Positions 1-8,668 of a DNA stretch of 44,151 bases are shown here, one piece after another; position 1 is the stretch's first letter; each line of letters begins with the position of its first letter. The stretch spans positions 1-44,151 of the forward strand of contig JBIOHJ010000006.1 of the NCBI GenBank assembly GCA_044448905.1, written 5' to 3'. Both the position numbers and the translations under genes were made by a program. This DNA is from JBIOHJ01 sp044448905. Lineage in GTDB: Bacteria; Bacteroidota; Bacteroidia; AKYH767-A; OLB10. Below the pieces are notes generated by a model. The model made no database searches, had not been told where the DNA came from, and saw only the letters and a program-made list of their open reading frames with translations.

Positions 1-36
1 AACCCATCGCGGAACCCATTTTTTAAATAATGGCAT
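1..36 (-). CDS. MFS drug exporter, EmrB/DHA2-like (5' end only)
   Basis: Only the first 12 codons lie in the window: an ATG at 36 (minus strand) opens a frame reading MPLFKKWVPRWV that runs off the left edge. It begins 15 nt after the stop of the emrA-like adaptor gene, in the same direction, where a DHA2-type 14-TM permease normally follows. A short Trp/Pro-containing N-terminus before the first helix fits such permeases in Bacteroidota as I recall them. The family call rests mainly on operon order, not on these residues. The sequence to the left of the window would settle it. Confidence 0.5.
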   Translation of the reverse strand, partial: MPLFKKWVPRWV

Positions 37-51
37 GATAAATAATTACGT

Positions 52-1110
52 CTACTTGCTTAAATAAACTGAGACATTCATTCCGGGTTTCAGCAGCTTT
101 AATTCGTTTTTATCTGAAGTAAAATCAATGCGAACCGGAACCCTCTGAATGATCTTAACAAAATTTCCTGTTGAATTATCCGGAGGTATCATGGAAAATT
201 TTGCACCGGTTGCAGGAGAAAAGGAGCTTATCGTTCCTTCAAGAGTTTTATCTTCAAATGCATCCACTTTAATTCTTACTTTTTTACCAATCGAAAGCTC
301 TTCCATTTGTATTTCTTTAAAGTTGGCAGTAACCCAAACATCATTACTCGACACAAGTGAGACTAAACTTTGCCCTGCATTTACAAATTGACCTTCCTGA
401 ATAGTCCGTTCGCCACACTCACCATCAAACGGAGCAGTGATTGTACAATACGAAAGCTGGAGGCGCGCGAAATCAAGGTCAGCCGCTTTTCTTTTGATGT
501 TGGCTTTTAATGTTTCAAGATTTTTCAATATCTGTTCAGCATTTAGTCTTGCTGCTGTTTGCTGTTTCTGCACCGCTTCATAATTTGCTGATGCACTTTC
601 TTTCGATGCAGTCATTCCATCGAAATTATTTCGCGTTACGGCAGAATCTTTAAACATGTTTTCATACCTGTAATAGTCTTTATCCGCTTTGGTGAAACTT
701 GCTTTGGCTGCTCCAATGCTTGCCAGTTGCGCTTCGCTGTTTGCAAGGGCAACTTTGTAAGCAACCTCCTGAACAGCCAGAGCCGCTTCGGCATTTTCGA
801 GATCAGCTTCCGCCTGTTTTGTTTTTATTAAAAATTCATCCTGTACAAGCATCACCAGCGTATCACTCTTTTTTACATTTTGATTTGCCCGAAAACGTAT
901 TTCCTTAATATAACTCTGCACTCTTGATGCCACGTTATTTATGTATCCGTCAATCTGTGCATTGTCAGTAAAATTTTCTCCTCTTAAATTAAATAATAAG
1001 CTTGCAGCCCATAGTATTCCGGCTCCAATGATGATAATGGAAATGATGGAAAGTATCTTGTTTTTTGATTTGCCGGTATCGTTGCTTTCCGCGGAAGGAG
1101 GGGTTGTCAT
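52..1110 (-). CDS. EmrA/HlyD-family membrane fusion protein
   Basis: A 352-aa periplasmic adaptor that would link an inner-membrane MFS exporter to an outer-membrane channel. A cytoplasmic N-terminus is followed by one membrane helix at about residues 19-40, then a biotinyl/lipoyl-like half motif (NVASRVQSYIKEI), a long Ala/Glu/Lys-rich coiled-coil hairpin (about 95-215), the second half motif (ITAPFDGECGERTIQEGQFV) and a C-terminal beta barrel. This is the standard EmrA layout and length. It lies 21 nt downstream of a TolC-like gene and 15 nt upstream of the emrB-like start, so the three form one minus-strand operon. The substrate cannot be read from sequence. The family is secure; assignment to the EmrA subgroup is inferred from the single TM anchor and the operon. 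Confidence 0.88.
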   Translation of the reverse strand: MTTPPSAESNDTGKSKNKILSIISIIIIGAGILWAASLLFNLRGENFTDNAQIDGYINNVASRVQSYIKEIRFRANQNVKKSDTLVMLVQDEFLIKTKQAEADLENAEAALAVQEVAYKVALANSEAQLASIGAAKASFTKADKDYYRYENMFKDSAVTRNNFDGMTASKESASANYEAVQKQQTAARLNAEQILKNLETLKANIKRKAADLDFARLQLSYCTITAPFDGECGERTIQEGQFVNAGQSLVSLVSSNDVWVTANFKEIQMEELSIGKKVRIKVDAFEDKTLEGTISSFSPATGAKFSMIPPDNSTGNFVKIIQRVPVRIDFTSDKNELKLLKPGMNVSVYLSK

Positions 1111-1131
1111 TTATAAAAATTTATTTCTGTT

Positions 1132-2490
1132 TCAAAGTTTTCCAATTGCTTTCAGCAATTTATAATATTCTTTGCGTGTTTGAACTTGTCCTTTTATCAG
1201 GTTTAAACGCGCCTCGCTATATTCCAGCTCGGCATCAACCATATCAGATATCAATGCAAGATCGTTATAATAACGGCTCTGTATGATCTTGTAGTTTATT
1301 TCGGCATACTGAATTTGCTTTTTGTAAATTTCAAGCGACTGCCGCTGCAGTTCATATTCTGAAAATTGTGTCTTCACTTCGTCACTCAATGTAGTTAGTA
1401 AATCATTTATTTTTTCTTCTTCGAGTTGTACCGCTAATTCTGCAGATGATTTTTGATGATTTGTTTTATAAAGACTTGCTATATTGTAATTAATTCCGGC
1501 TCCGATGGTAACAAAACTTAAAAAGTTCCCTTCAGGTGGAAATGTGCCCGGCACAGGATTTTGCAATCCGTATAATCCGATTCCATTTATAGTAGGATAG
1601 TAATTGCCTTTAACTAAACTTAGCGTATTTTCCGACAGCTCTTTATTTGTTTTCGCAATTTGAAATTCAGGGCGGTTGTTAAAAGCTGCCAAGAGGCAAT
1701 CCTCAAAAACGAATAACGTATCAGAGGAGTAATTAACACTTGTATCAACCTGAATTACTACATTTTCGGGTAAACCTAACAGCAAAGTCAAAAAATAATT
1801 TGTAGAAGAAGCATTGCTTACAGTACGTAATAATTTTAATTCGAAGTCTGATTTTTGTAATTCACTCCGGCTAACATCGTTCTTAACCACTTGACCGTTT
1901 ATAAATTTTGAACGAAGTGTTTTTAACCGCAGCTCAATTTGATTAATGGTCTGGAAAGTGATATCGTAATCTTTTAACTGTGAAAATAATTTCAGGTATT
2001 CATTAATGACAGTAATTTTAATTTCGGAAGTTGTTTTTACCACTAACGATTCAGCGATTTTCTTTTGGAGCACTTCGCGTTTAATGGAATTATCAATTCT
2101 GTTTCCTGCATAAATCACTTCCGAAACCATTAAGCTTCCGCTTAACTGATAAGGTGTATAATCAATCTTTTCAGGATCCCCGAAAGGCGTTGTATTGTAT
2201 AATGTAGGATCATTAATCAGGTAACCGTCCAATCCTAAATTAATATCAGGAAGCTTATTCGTTTTTTTTTGCCTGACATTTTCATCAGCAATTTCGATTT
2301 CCAGATTCGCGGCTTTTAATTTATTACTGCAATCTATTCCCATTTCAATTGCCTGTTGTAAAGTTAACGGAACAATAGAATCTCCTTTTACAGGCTGTGC
2401 ATACGATTTAAATTCAAAAAAAATCATTACAACGCACATCCAAAAGAAAAACAAAAATGAACAGGATGTGATGTAAATTCTCTTAAACAT
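1132..2490 (-). CDS. TolC-family outer membrane efflux protein
   Basis: A 452-aa outer-membrane channel subunit of the TolC superfamily. An N-terminal signal peptide (hydrophobic stretch about 5-28, likely cleaved after SYA) is followed by two tandem OEP repeats with long helices. Examples are the LTLQQAIEMG opening helix, the Lys/Glu-rich stretches near 150-220, and the second-repeat segment RPEFQIAKTNKELSENTLSL. Length is normal for the family. It is the first gene of a minus-strand tolC-emrA-emrB operon, with 21 nt to the adaptor. The ATG at 2490 is chosen because it directly precedes the signal peptide. A perfect 14-bp palindrome lies 8-21 nt upstream of the start and a TAGATTTG -7-like element lies about 50 nt upstream. 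Confidence 0.88.
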   Translation of the reverse strand: MFKRIYITSCSFLFFFWMCVVMIFFEFKSYAQPVKGDSIVPLTLQQAIEMGIDCSNKLKAANLEIEIADENVRQKKTNKLPDINLGLDGYLINDPTLYNTTPFGDPEKIDYTPYQLSGSLMVSEVIYAGNRIDNSIKREVLQKKIAESLVVKTTSEIKITVINEYLKLFSQLKDYDITFQTINQIELRLKTLRSKFINGQVVKNDVSRSELQKSDFELKLLRTVSNASSTNYFLTLLLGLPENVVIQVDTSVNYSSDTLFVFEDCLLAAFNNRPEFQIAKTNKELSENTLSLVKGNYYPTINGIGLYGLQNPVPGTFPPEGNFLSFVTIGAGINYNIASLYKTNHQKSSAELAVQLEEEKINDLLTTLSDEVKTQFSEYELQRQSLEIYKKQIQYAEINYKIIQSRYYNDLALISDMVDAELEYSEARLNLIKGQVQTRKEYYKLLKAIGKL

Positions 2491-2497
2491 AAGTGTT

Positions 2498-2511
2498 AAG
2501 CATTAATGCTT
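2498..2511. promoter_or_regulatory. 14-bp palindrome in tolC leader (candidate operator)
   Basis: AAGCATTAATGCTT is a perfect 14-bp palindrome placed 8-21 nt before the tolC ATG. It lies downstream of the candidate -7 element, so a bound repressor would sit on the transcribed leader. It is AT-rich, so chance is not excluded. No regulator gene is next to it. Confidence 0.35.
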
Positions 2512-2535
2512 TAAGATAAGGGTATAATCTATTTC

Positions 2536-2543
2536 CAAATCTA
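2536..2543 (-). promoter_or_regulatory. Candidate -7 element of the tolC-emrAB promoter
   Basis: On the minus strand this reads TAGATTTG, matching the Bacteroidota -7 consensus TAnnTTTG in every fixed position. I see no good TTTG at the expected distance upstream, so it is a half-supported promoter. It would give a leader of about 40 nt carrying the palindrome at 2498-2511. Confidence 0.35.
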
Positions 2544-2680
2544 TTGTTCATCATTCATCTCACCTGTTTTTCTTTTTTATCAGCAAGATAAAACTTTGCC
2601 AATCATTATTTAAAGCGAACAACATCTGCTTGCCAGTTAAAATTTTGAGTGGATATAGTCAGGATGCGTTAGTTGATGAA

Positions 2681-2713
2681 AATAATCTGACAGGAATTTT
2701 TTGTCAGATTATT
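2681..2713. promoter_or_regulatory. 12-bp perfect inverted repeat with 9-nt spacer in the divergent efflux region
   Basis: AATAATCTGACA (2681-2692) is repeated exactly in inverted form as TGTCAGATTATT (2702-2713). The 350 bp between the two divergent efflux operons (2491-2840) hold no convincing gene; this repeat and the 2498-2511 palindrome are its clear structures. No T-run follows on either strand, so it is more likely an operator or cruciform than a terminator. It could serve either operon. Confidence 0.5.
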
Positions 2714-2810
2714 CTGTAAAGGAAACCAATTTTTTTCAAATTTCACACACCCGGAACGTATGGGTCTTGATGCAGGAAATTCAAAATAAAATAACAATGG
2801 TATTTTTTTA

Positions 2811-2818
2811 TACATTTG
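2811..2818 (+). promoter_or_regulatory. Candidate -7 element of the RND pump promoter
   Basis: TACATTTG matches TAnnTTTG, 22 nt before the adaptor ATG, which gives a very short leader. There is no TTTG about 19 nt upstream (that stretch is A-rich), so support is from the -7 box and its position only. Confidence 0.35.
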
Positions 2819-2840
2819 GGTACTCGTAAACTTCATATCT

Positions 2841-3980
2841 ATGTTCAAAGAAACCCAAAGTAAAATCATAACACTTTTTATTTCCTCATTGATAATTATT
2901 TCATGCAGTAGTAAGCAAAATAAAGTTGAAGTTGTACCCGATGTAAATGTTGTTTCTGCTGTGCAGCGTACACTGCCTGTTTATTCCGAGTTTGTCGGAC
3001 AAACCTATGGACAAAGTGATATTGAAATTCAACCCCGTGTTGAAGGATGGATTACAGCCATGAGCTTTAAAGAAGGTGATAAAGTAAAAGAAGGACAGTT
3101 GCTTTACACGATTGATGAAATTCAGTTGCGTAATAAGCTTGCATCTGCACAGGCAGGGGTTGCCGAAGCAGAAGTATTACTTGCTAAAGCAAAAGCTGAT
3201 TTGGATCGTGTTGAACCGCTTGCAAAAATGCATGCATTAAGTCAGCGTGACCTGGATGCAGCAAAAGCATCTTACGATGCAGAAGCGCAAAAGCTCGAAA
3301 GTGCAAAAGCCATGCTGAACAATGCACAGGTTGAACTGGGTTATACTCATATCACTGCTCCTATATCCGGTGTAATTGGTGTTTCTAAAGTTCAGGTAGG
3401 AGATTATGTAAGCCGCAGCATTGGTAAAAATGTAATCAATACTATTTCTGCAATTGGCGCGATGCGCGTACGTTTTTCCATCCCTGAAAATCAATACCTC
3501 GATTTTAAAAAGAAAGCAGAACAAGGTGTTAAGAAAGAGGATGTAGTAGTGGAAATGCTGTTGGGTGATGGAACACTATTTCCTGAAAAAGGAAAGATTG
3601 ATTTTGCCGACCGTACTATTGATCCCGAAACAGGAAGCTTATTGGTGCAGGCCGTTTTTCAAAATTCTAACGGTGTGCTTAAACCCGGCCAGTATGCAAA
3701 AATCCGTTTCGTAACCGATAAGTTAACCGATGCAGTGATAGTTCCGCAGCAAGCCATCAATCAGTTGCAAAGCATCTACCAGGTTTTTGTGGTTGAAAAT
3801 AGCAAAGTGATTCCACGTCCTGTAGAAGTCGGAATGCGTGTGGGTAGCAATTGGGTAATCACTAAAGGATTAAAGGCAGGCGAAAAAGTAGCCATGATTG
3901 GTAATGCAATTGTAAAACCTGAAATGACTGTAAAACCTGTTGAAATGAATTGGGATTATGATTCAACATTAGTTAAATAA
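2841..3980 (+). CDS. RND efflux periplasmic adaptor lipoprotein (AcrA/MexA-like)
   Basis: A 379-aa adaptor of a tripartite RND pump. The N-terminus is a lipoprotein signal: a hydrophobic stretch ends in IISC (Cys about residue 22). The AcrA plan follows: first lipoyl half (VEGWITAMSFKEGDKVKEGQ), an alpha-hairpin rich in Ala/Lys/Glu (about 95-160), second lipoyl half (ITAPISGVIGVSKVQVGDYV), beta barrel, and a membrane-proximal domain with the typical phrases DPETGSLLVQAVF and LKPGQYAKIRF. It is the first gene of a plus-strand operon; the permease starts 53 nt downstream and the channel follows. The substrate spectrum is unknown. The ATG at 2841 directly precedes the signal sequence. Confidence 0.93.
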   Translation: MFKETQSKIITLFISSLIIISCSSKQNKVEVVPDVNVVSAVQRTLPVYSEFVGQTYGQSDIEIQPRVEGWITAMSFKEGDKVKEGQLLYTIDEIQLRNKLASAQAGVAEAEVLLAKAKADLDRVEPLAKMHALSQRDLDAAKASYDAEAQKLESAKAMLNNAQVELGYTHITAPISGVIGVSKVQVGDYVSRSIGKNVINTISAIGAMRVRFSIPENQYLDFKKKAEQGVKKEDVVVEMLLGDGTLFPEKGKIDFADRTIDPETGSLLVQAVFQNSNGVLKPGQYAKIRFVTDKLTDAVIVPQQAINQLQSIYQVFVVENSKVIPRPVEVGMRVGSNWVITKGLKAGEKVAMIGNAIVKPEMTVKPVEMNWDYDSTLVK

Positions 3981-4033
3981 ATTCACTTTTATCCTGATAA
4001 TTACTCCATTTTAATTCATTTAAAAAAATATAT

Positions 4034-7000
4034 ATGAGTGAATTTTTTATCAACCGGCCCATCTTCGCCATGGTGCTTTCCATCCTGATGATTATTTTGG
4101 GATTGCTTGTATTGCAGGGCATACCTATTTCGCAATATCCCGAAATTACTCCACCTATGGTAAAGGTTACTGCCAACTACAGCGGTGCCAATGCCGTTAA
4201 TATGGAGCAAACTGTTGCTACTCCTCTAGAGCAGCAGGTGAATGGTGTGGAGCAAATGATTTACATGCGAAGCATTAACACTAACGATGGTGCAACAACA
4301 TTAGAAGTTTCATTTGAAGTTGGAACCAACCTTGATAATGCCAACATGCTTACACAAAACCGGGTATCGCAGGCCAATCCGTTTTTACCTCCTGAAGTGA
4401 AAGAGTTAGGTGTGACAACAAAGAAGTCATTAACTTTTCCTTTGATGCTTGTTTCGCTTAACTCACCAAATAAAACCTATGATGCTAAATTTATTAACAA
4501 CTATGCCTTTATCAACGTTGTTGATCATTTAAAACGTATCAATGGAGTAGGTGATGTATTCGTATTCGGAGGTTCTGAATACAGTATGCGTATTTGGTTG
4601 AAGCCCGATTTACTGGCTCGTTACGATTTAACCGTTCAGGATGTTTCCAATGCATTGAAAGAACAAAATATTATTAAAACAGGCGGAAGCTTTGGTGCCG
4701 AACCTGCCGTTCCCGGAACGCAAAATACTTACGTTGCTCAATTGCAATCGCGTTTGATCACTGAAAAAGAATTCGGAAAGATCATTTTGAAATCAAATGC
4801 AAATGGCGCTTTGGTTTACTTAAGTGATGTGGCACGTGTTGAATTGGGAACTGAAGATTATAAAATGACCAGCCGCTTAAACAGTTCGCCTGCCGCCACT
4901 ATTGCTGTTTACCAAATACCCGGCACTAACGCTTTGGATGTTGCTGCAAAAATCAAAGCAAAGATGGATGAACTTGAACAAAGGTTTCCTCCTGATATTA
5001 AAAAAGAATATGCCCTCGATACAACACTTGCCGTTAGTGAGGGTATCAGCGAAATTGTTCACACACTTTTTGAAGCAGTAATACTTGTAATACTTGTAGT
5101 ATTTTTATTTCTGCAGGATTGGCGCGCTACATTAATTCCATTGCTTACGGTTCCGGTGTCTTTGATAGGAACATTCATGGTGTTCCCGCTTTTAGGATTT
5201 TCAGTAAATGTGTTGTCATTACTTGGATTAGTGCTTGCCATCGGGCTTGTGGTGGACGATGCCATTGTGGTCGTTGAGGCCGTAATGCATCATATCGAAA
5301 AAGGACTTGAACCAAAGGAAGCCACACGAAAAGCTATGAAAGAAGTGGGTGGACCGGTTGTTGCTATAGCCGTTATTCTTGCTGCAGTATTTATTCCAGT
5401 TGCGATGACGGGCGGTATAACGGGAAGGCTGTATCAGCAGTTTGCTATCACCATTGCCATCTCCGTTGCATTCTCTGCATTCAATGCTTTGACATTAAGT
5501 CCTGCACTTGCATCACTTTTATTAAAACCAAAAAAAGAAAGTAAAGGATTGCTTGCACGTTTCTTTGCAGCATTCAATCGCATGTTCGACAGGTTTACAA
5601 ATGGCTATGTAAAAACTGCAAGCTTCTTTGCACGAAAACTATTAATTACCGGCTTAATACTCGGAGGTATTGTTGCACTTACAGCATTGTTAGGAAAGAA
5701 AATTCCTTCAGGATTTGTTCCTGAAGAAGACCAGGGGTATTTTATGATTGCAGTGCAATTGCCCGATGCGGCTTCATTACAGCGTACAGATGCAGTAACG
5801 AGGAAAGTGGAAGCCATTCTTAAAAAAATTCCTGAAATTGAATTAGTCACTACAGTTAACGGAAACAATTTGCTGACCAATACAGTGTCTCCAAATTCAG
5901 CTACATTTTTTATTTCACTTAAAGAGTGGAAAGAGCGTAAGAAAACAGCTAATCAGCTTACCCAGGAAATTAATGCTATTTGCATGAAGAGCATTACGGA
6001 AGCAACTGTAATAGCGGTTGGTCCTCCACCTATTATTGGTCTGGGTAACGGTGCGGGTTTCTCTATGTATCTCCAGGATTTGGGTGGAGGTTCTCCACAA
6101 TACCTTGCGCAACAATCACAGAAATTTATTGCAGAGGCAAGCAAGCGTCCGGAAATTGGAAAGATTTATACAATGTACCGTGCTAACGTTCCTCAAAAAG
6201 CAATCATAGTTGATAAAGATAAAGTGCAGAAATTAGGAATGAGCCTGGATGCAGTAAATCAAACAATATCTGTTTTGATGGGTTCATCATTCATCAACAA
6301 CTTCAATCAGTTCGGACGGCAGTATAAAACTTATTTGATGGCTGATGATAGTTATCGCATGCGACCGGAGGATTTAGCCCAGTACTATGCGAAGGATAAA
6401 AACAGCAACATGGTTCCTTTAAGTACACTGGTCACTGTAAAAGATACAGTTGGTCCCCAATACACCAATCACTTTAATATTTATCGTTCAGCGGAGTTGA
6501 GCGGAATACCCGCACCGGGTTACAGTTCGGCACAGGCATTAAATGCGCTTGAAGAAACAGCAAAAAAAGTTTTACCTGCTGATGTTGGTTATTCATGGAG
6601 CAACATTTCTTACCAGGAAAAGGCTGCTGCAGGAAAAGGAGCATCTGTATTCGGGATGGCATTATTGTTTGTATTCTTAATTCTTGCAGCGCAATATGAA
6701 AGCTGGAAATTGCCTTTCAGCGTTTTACTTGGAACACCGTGGGCGGTGATGGCTGCATTTCTCGGATTGTTTATTGCCGGTCTATCTTCTTTGAGTTATG
6801 TAAATAATGTGTTTGCACAAATCGGGTTAGTAATGTTGATTGGATTGAATGCCAAAAATGCCATCCTGATTGTTGAATTTGCCAAGATGAAAAAAGATGC
6901 CGGTGAAGATGCCTTTACTTCTGCAATTGACGGAGCCAAGCTTCGTTTTCGTCCCATCTTAATGACCTCACTTGCGTTTATTCTCGGAGTAATTCCATTG

Positions 7001-7195
7001 CTTACGGCATGGGGAGCAGGTGCCGAAGCGCGGAAGGTTATGGGTATGTCGGTATTCAGCGGAATGATAGGTGCAACCATTATTGGTGTGATATTAATTC
7101 CGGCATTCTATGTTATGATTGAAGGAGGAAAAAAGAAAAAGAAAAACCCTGATGATGCAGGTGCATCTAATTTACAAACGGAGGGAGGGCATTGA
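4034..7195 (+). CDS. HAE1-family RND efflux permease (AcrB-like)
   Basis: A 1053-aa proton-driven inner-membrane multidrug transporter. It starts with the canonical MSEFFINRPIFAMVLSI, and has the porter domain, TM4 with the proton-relay pair D408/D409 in GLVVDDAIVVVE, and TM10 with K941 in GLNAKNAILIVEF. The spacing is close to AcrB D407/D408/K940. Other family phrases present are PEEDQGYF, ILAAQYESWKLP and the C-terminal AGAEARKVMG. All proton-relay residues expected in the HAE1 branch are intact, which argues against a heavy-metal (HME) pump. Its stop is 1 nt before the ATG of the outer-membrane channel gene, so the two are very likely translationally coupled. Function is secure; the drug or envelope substrate is unknown. 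Confidence 0.96.
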   Translation: MSEFFINRPIFAMVLSILMIILGLLVLQGIPISQYPEITPPMVKVTANYSGANAVNMEQTVATPLEQQVNGVEQMIYMRSINTNDGATTLEVSFEVGTNLDNANMLTQNRVSQANPFLPPEVKELGVTTKKSLTFPLMLVSLNSPNKTYDAKFINNYAFINVVDHLKRINGVGDVFVFGGSEYSMRIWLKPDLLARYDLTVQDVSNALKEQNIIKTGGSFGAEPAVPGTQNTYVAQLQSRLITEKEFGKIILKSNANGALVYLSDVARVELGTEDYKMTSRLNSSPAATIAVYQIPGTNALDVAAKIKAKMDELEQRFPPDIKKEYALDTTLAVSEGISEIVHTLFEAVILVILVVFLFLQDWRATLIPLLTVPVSLIGTFMVFPLLGFSVNVLSLLGLVLAIGLVVDDAIVVVEAVMHHIEKGLEPKEATRKAMKEVGGPVVAIAVILAAVFIPVAMTGGITGRLYQQFAITIAISVAFSAFNALTLSPALASLLLKPKKESKGLLARFFAAFNRMFDRFTNGYVKTASFFARKLLITGLILGGIVALTALLGKKIPSGFVPEEDQGYFMIAVQLPDAASLQRTDAVTRKVEAILKKIPEIELVTTVNGNNLLTNTVSPNSATFFISLKEWKERKKTANQLTQEINAICMKSITEATVIAVGPPPIIGLGNGAGFSMYLQDLGGGSPQYLAQQSQKFIAEASKRPEIGKIYTMYRANVPQKAIIVDKDKVQKLGMSLDAVNQTISVLMGSSFINNFNQFGRQYKTYLMADDSYRMRPEDLAQYYAKDKNSNMVPLSTLVTVKDTVGPQYTNHFNIYRSAELSGIPAPGYSSAQALNALEETAKKVLPADVGYSWSNISYQEKAAAGKGASVFGMALLFVFLILAAQYESWKLPFSVLLGTPWAVMAAFLGLFIAGLSSLSYVNNVFAQIGLVMLIGLNAKNAILIVEFAKMKKDAGEDAFTSAIDGAKLRFRPILMTSLAFILGVIPLLTAWGAGAEARKVMGMSVFSGMIGATIIGVILIPAFYVMIEGGKKKKKNPDDAGASNLQTEGGH
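7180..7189 (+). promoter_or_regulatory. Strong Shine-Dalgarno-like sequence before the channel gene
   Basis: GGAGGGAGGG ends 7 nt before the ATG at 7197. Most genes here lack any SD, as is usual in Bacteroidota. The tract overlaps the last codons of the permease (Glu-Gly-Gly), so it may be coincidental, but it supports 7197 as the start. Confidence 0.45.
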
Positions 7196-7196
7196 T

Positions 7197-8645
7197 ATGA
7201 AAAAGAGATTTGTAAAACTTTCAGGATTTCATCCATGGTTAGGCTCTATATCCATCAATAGTGTTTCACTTATTTTTTTACTTCTTGCTGCAGTTACGCT
7301 CAATGGATGTCTTGTTGGTGGAAGATATACTCCACAGTCTGAAGCAAATCCGATTGATACAAGTTATGCTTATCCGCATAGCGAGAAAAAAGATACACTG
7401 GAATTAGTTAAATGGTTTGACTTGTATAAGGATGAAGCATTAAACAAATTAATTAAAACGGCATTAGACAGCAATCGGAATTTAATGATTGCAGCCTCAC
7501 GTGTTGAGCAAGCCCGCGAGCGTGCCGGAGTTGTGAAATCAAATTTATGGCCTTCGATTGGTTACAATGGAACTGCAGGCACTGGAAAAGTTGGAACCGA
7601 TGCACAGGCTATAGGTGCTGCATTAGACGGAAACAATTTTCAAATGTACGGTGCGTTAAGCTGGGAATTGGATTTGTTCGGAAGAGTACGTCATGCCAAT
7701 AAATCTGCGCAAGCTATATTTATGAGTGAAATTGAAAACCGCAATGGCATCCAGGTTGCGTTAATCGGGCAAACTGCTGAACTGTATTTTATACTTCGTG
7801 ATCTTGATAATCGTTTGGCTATTGCAGAACGGACTTTAGTTTCGCGAAAAGAAAACACACGATTGATCACCGAACGTTTCAACAAAGGTTATGTACCTGA
7901 ATTGGATAAATTACAAGCCGAGCAACAGGAAGCAACAGTGGAAGCAAATATTCCCGAAATCAAACGTCAGATTATTGAAACCGAAAATGCACTGCGTGTT
8001 ATTATCGGGCAAAATCCCGGGCCAATAGTTCGCGGACTTGAAAACAATGCACAGGATTTAGGTCCTGAAATTCCTGCGGGAATACCTTCGGAGCTTTTAT
8101 TGCGCAGACCGGATATCCGTTCGGCAGAAAAAATTGTGGAAGCACAGTTTAATAATATTGGTGTGGCAAAAGCCAATATGTTTCCTACCATTTCTTTAAC
8201 GGGAATATTAGGTTTTGCTTCTCCGTCACTTAGCACCATCATTTCCGATAACGGGTTTATGGCAGCAGGGGCAGGAAGTATTTTCGGGCCGATATTTGAG
8301 TTCAGCAAAAACCGCAGCCGCAAGCGTGAACAGGAATACAGGTTGATTGAAGTTACCAAAGGATATGAACAAACAGTGCTGCAGGCATTTGCCGATGTGG
8401 ACAATTCATTGTACGGTTACCGTTCCTATAATGAACAGCTTGAAATTTTAAACAGGCAGGTTGCAGCAGCTACAAAAGCACTTGAGCTGACCAATGCAAG
8501 ATACGACTATGGATATACTTCATACCTCGAAGTAATTATCCAGGAAGACAATCTTTATTCAGCAGAGCTTCAGCGGTCATTTGTGTTGCAAAAGAAGCTC
8601 ACTTCTGTGGTAAATCTTTACAGGAGCTTAGGCGGAGGTTGGTAA
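7197..8645 (+). CDS. Outer membrane factor lipoprotein, NodT/OprM-like
   Basis: A 482-aa channel subunit of the RND pump. The open frame extends back to 7119 inside the permease gene, but the ATG at 7197 is preferred: it follows the permease stop by one base, has an SD-like tract, and gives a lipoprotein signal ending in LNGC. Two OEP repeats follow with NodT hallmarks: WFDLYKDEALNKLI, AASRVEQARERAGV, LSWELDLFGRVRHA, the RRPDIRSAEKIVEAQFNNIGVAKA block, and the C-terminal NARYDYGYTSYLEV. The adaptor, permease and channel of one pump are therefore encoded consecutively. The carbonic anhydrase gene starts 23 nt later and may share the transcript. Confidence 0.93.
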   Translation: MKKRFVKLSGFHPWLGSISINSVSLIFLLLAAVTLNGCLVGGRYTPQSEANPIDTSYAYPHSEKKDTLELVKWFDLYKDEALNKLIKTALDSNRNLMIAASRVEQARERAGVVKSNLWPSIGYNGTAGTGKVGTDAQAIGAALDGNNFQMYGALSWELDLFGRVRHANKSAQAIFMSEIENRNGIQVALIGQTAELYFILRDLDNRLAIAERTLVSRKENTRLITERFNKGYVPELDKLQAEQQEATVEANIPEIKRQIIETENALRVIIGQNPGPIVRGLENNAQDLGPEIPAGIPSELLLRRPDIRSAEKIVEAQFNNIGVAKANMFPTISLTGILGFASPSLSTIISDNGFMAAGAGSIFGPIFEFSKNRSRKREQEYRLIEVTKGYEQTVLQAFADVDNSLYGYRSYNEQLEILNRQVAAATKALELTNARYDYGYTSYLEVIIQEDNLYSAELQRSFVLQKKLTSVVNLYRSLGGGW

Positions 8646-8668
8646 ATCAATTTGCTGCTCATAAAATA

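Noticed and set aside
2669..2869. 66-aa minus-strand ORF in the divergent efflux gap
   Set aside because: It overlaps the adaptor start, has no family resemblance, and covers the inverted repeat and promoter region; its composition looks like translated AT-rich spacer.
7119..7196. Extended N-terminus of the NodT-like channel
   Set aside because: It lies inside the permease gene, is Lys/Arg-rich and would bury the lipoprotein signal; the ATG at 7197 gives a proper lipobox.
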